Below, piece after piece: positions 6,505 to 7,159 of a stretch of DNA of 7,159 nucleotides; position 1 is the first letter of the stretch, and each line of letters opens with the position of its first letter. This DNA is from Pseudomonadota bacterium (lineage in GTDB: Bacteria; Pseudomonadota; Alphaproteobacteria; Caulobacterales; Aquidulcibacteraceae): positions 1 through 7,159 of the forward strand of contig JAEWNX010000125.1 of the NCBI GenBank assembly GCA_023461135.1. The letters run 5' to 3'. The position numbers were made by a program, and so were the translations under genes. The notes under the pieces were generated by a model that was not told the DNA's origin, did no database searches, and saw only the letters and a program-made list of their open reading frames with translations.

Positions 6505-6511
6505 GGGGGAG
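6505..6511 (+). promoter_or_regulatory. Ribosome binding site for the TIR gene
   Basis: The purine run GGGGGAG ends three bases before the ATG at 6515. It is the clearest Shine-Dalgarno-like sequence in the window. It fixes the TIR start and suggests independent translation from the methyltransferase upstream. Confidence 0.6.
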
Positions 6512-6514
6512 TAG

Positions 6515-7159
6515 ATGACCGACGTCTTCATCAGCTATCGCCGCTCCGAGCGCGACCGCTGTGAACTCATTGCCAACCGGCTGCGCGAACTTGGCCTCAC
6601 TGTGTGGTTCGATGCCGAATTGGAGGGCGGCCAGCACTTTCCCGACGTCATCGATGAGAAGGTTCACGAAGCGAAGGCCGTCGTGGTCTTATGGTCCAAG
6701 GCGGCGACGGCGAGCCAATGGGTGAAGGCCGAAGCTTCGATCGGGCTCGCTGACGGCAAGCTGGTGTCAGCCACGCTGGAGCACGTTCGGCTTCCCGTCC
6801 CATTCAACAATATTCACACGGTCGATCTGACGTCGTGGGATGGCGACGCTGGATCATACCAATGGATGCAGTTGGTGCGTCCGATCGAGCGTTTGGTGGG
6901 CCGCAAGATTCGGCCCGATGAGCCGCCCCGAGCTCCGCACGCGCCGCGCCCCTCAATGTCGCCCGAGCATCCGGAGCCCGTTGAGCGCTTCGCTTCTTCG
7001 CCGGTGTCGCGTCGCACGATAATGATGGCCGGAGGCGCGGCAGGCGTGGTCGCGTTGGCGGCGGCGGGTTGGATGCTTTGGCCCCGTCAGGACGCTGCGC
7101 AGTCCAGCGAGACTCTGCAAAACGTGCTCGATGAAATCTCGGTCGAGCTGCTGCGGGAG
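6515..7159 (+). CDS. TIR-domain protein with membrane anchor, 3'-truncated by the window
   Basis: The frame stays open from the ATG at 6515 to the window end: 215 residues, no stop. The start is supported by a GGGGGAG ribosome site. Residues 1-130 are a TIR domain: MTDVFISYRRSERD (strand A and box 1), LRELGLTVWFDAELEGGQHF (strand B and BB loop), AKAVVVLWSKAATASQWVKAEAS (strand C and the W-V-x-x-E helix). Glu73 aligns with the catalytic Glu of NAD+-cleaving TIR domains such as SARM1. Residues 132-158 are a proline-rich linker (PPRAPHAPRP). SRRTIMM at 165-171 leads into one hydrophobic segment to about 189, placing TIR in the cytoplasm and later sequence across the membrane. The part after 190 begins a polar helix (SSETLQNVLDEISVELLRE) and is unclassified. 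Membrane-anchored TIR proteins can act as NADases or in immune signalling, but activity here is inference. It follows the methyltransferase by 54 bases. Confidence 0.9.
   Translation, partial: MTDVFISYRRSERDRCELIANRLRELGLTVWFDAELEGGQHFPDVIDEKVHEAKAVVVLWSKAATASQWVKAEASIGLADGKLVSATLEHVRLPVPFNNIHTVDLTSWDGDAGSYQWMQLVRPIERLVGRKIRPDEPPRAPHAPRPSMSPEHPEPVERFASSPVSRRTIMMAGGAAGVVALAAAGWMLWPRQDAAQSSETLQNVLDEISVELLRE

Noticed and set aside
6116..6667. Minus-strand open frame across the methyltransferase end and TIR gene start
   Set aside because: Covers two supported plus-strand genes and the hairpin spacer, with no recognisable domain.

Overview
The window is GC-rich, densely packed bacterial chromosome. 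It looks alphaproteobacterial, probably Caulobacterales or a Hyphomonadaceae-like relative. That placement rests on the strong G/C third-position bias, GANTC sites of the kind methylated by CcrM, a putative DUF4908-type secreted protein, and the cobalamin-dependent MetH, M16 lipoprotein and glyoxalase II sequences. It is an inference from protein and base style, not a measured phylogeny.

Layout, left to right. (1) 2-688 (+): the 3' end of metH, i.e. the SAM-binding reactivation domain of cobalamin-dependent methionine synthase. (2) 689-806: a 118-base spacer ending in a strong hairpin that contains the probable Shine-Dalgarno sequence of the next gene. (3) 807-3632 (+): a 941-residue two-domain M16 (pitrilysin/insulinase-like) zinc protease with a lipoprotein signal. 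(4) 3704-4054 (+): a small exported protein of unknown function. (5) 4142-4909 (+): a second exported protein, tentatively DUF4908. (6) 4913-5668 (-): gloB, glyoxalase II, converging on gene 5 with a 3-base gap inside a small shared hairpin. (7) 5693-6460 (+): a SAM-dependent methyltransferase, divergent from gloB with 24 bases between start codons. (8) 6515-7159 (+): the N-terminal 215 residues of a TIR-domain protein with a probable catalytic Glu, a proline-rich linker and one membrane segment, cut by the window end.

Most of the window is housekeeping: methionine/one-carbon metabolism, envelope proteolysis and methylglyoxal detoxification. Genes 2 to 5 form a plus-strand run of three predicted envelope proteins; shared transcription is possible but not shown. 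The methyltransferase sits next to gloB, but its substrate cannot be read from the sequence.

The most unusual item is the membrane-anchored TIR protein at the right edge. TIR domains with this Glu are often NAD+-cleaving effectors or signal generators in anti-phage defence, and the rest of this protein and its downstream neighbours lie outside the window. No CRISPR array, insertion sequence, tRNA or rRNA was found, and no stretch over 300 bases lacks a gene.
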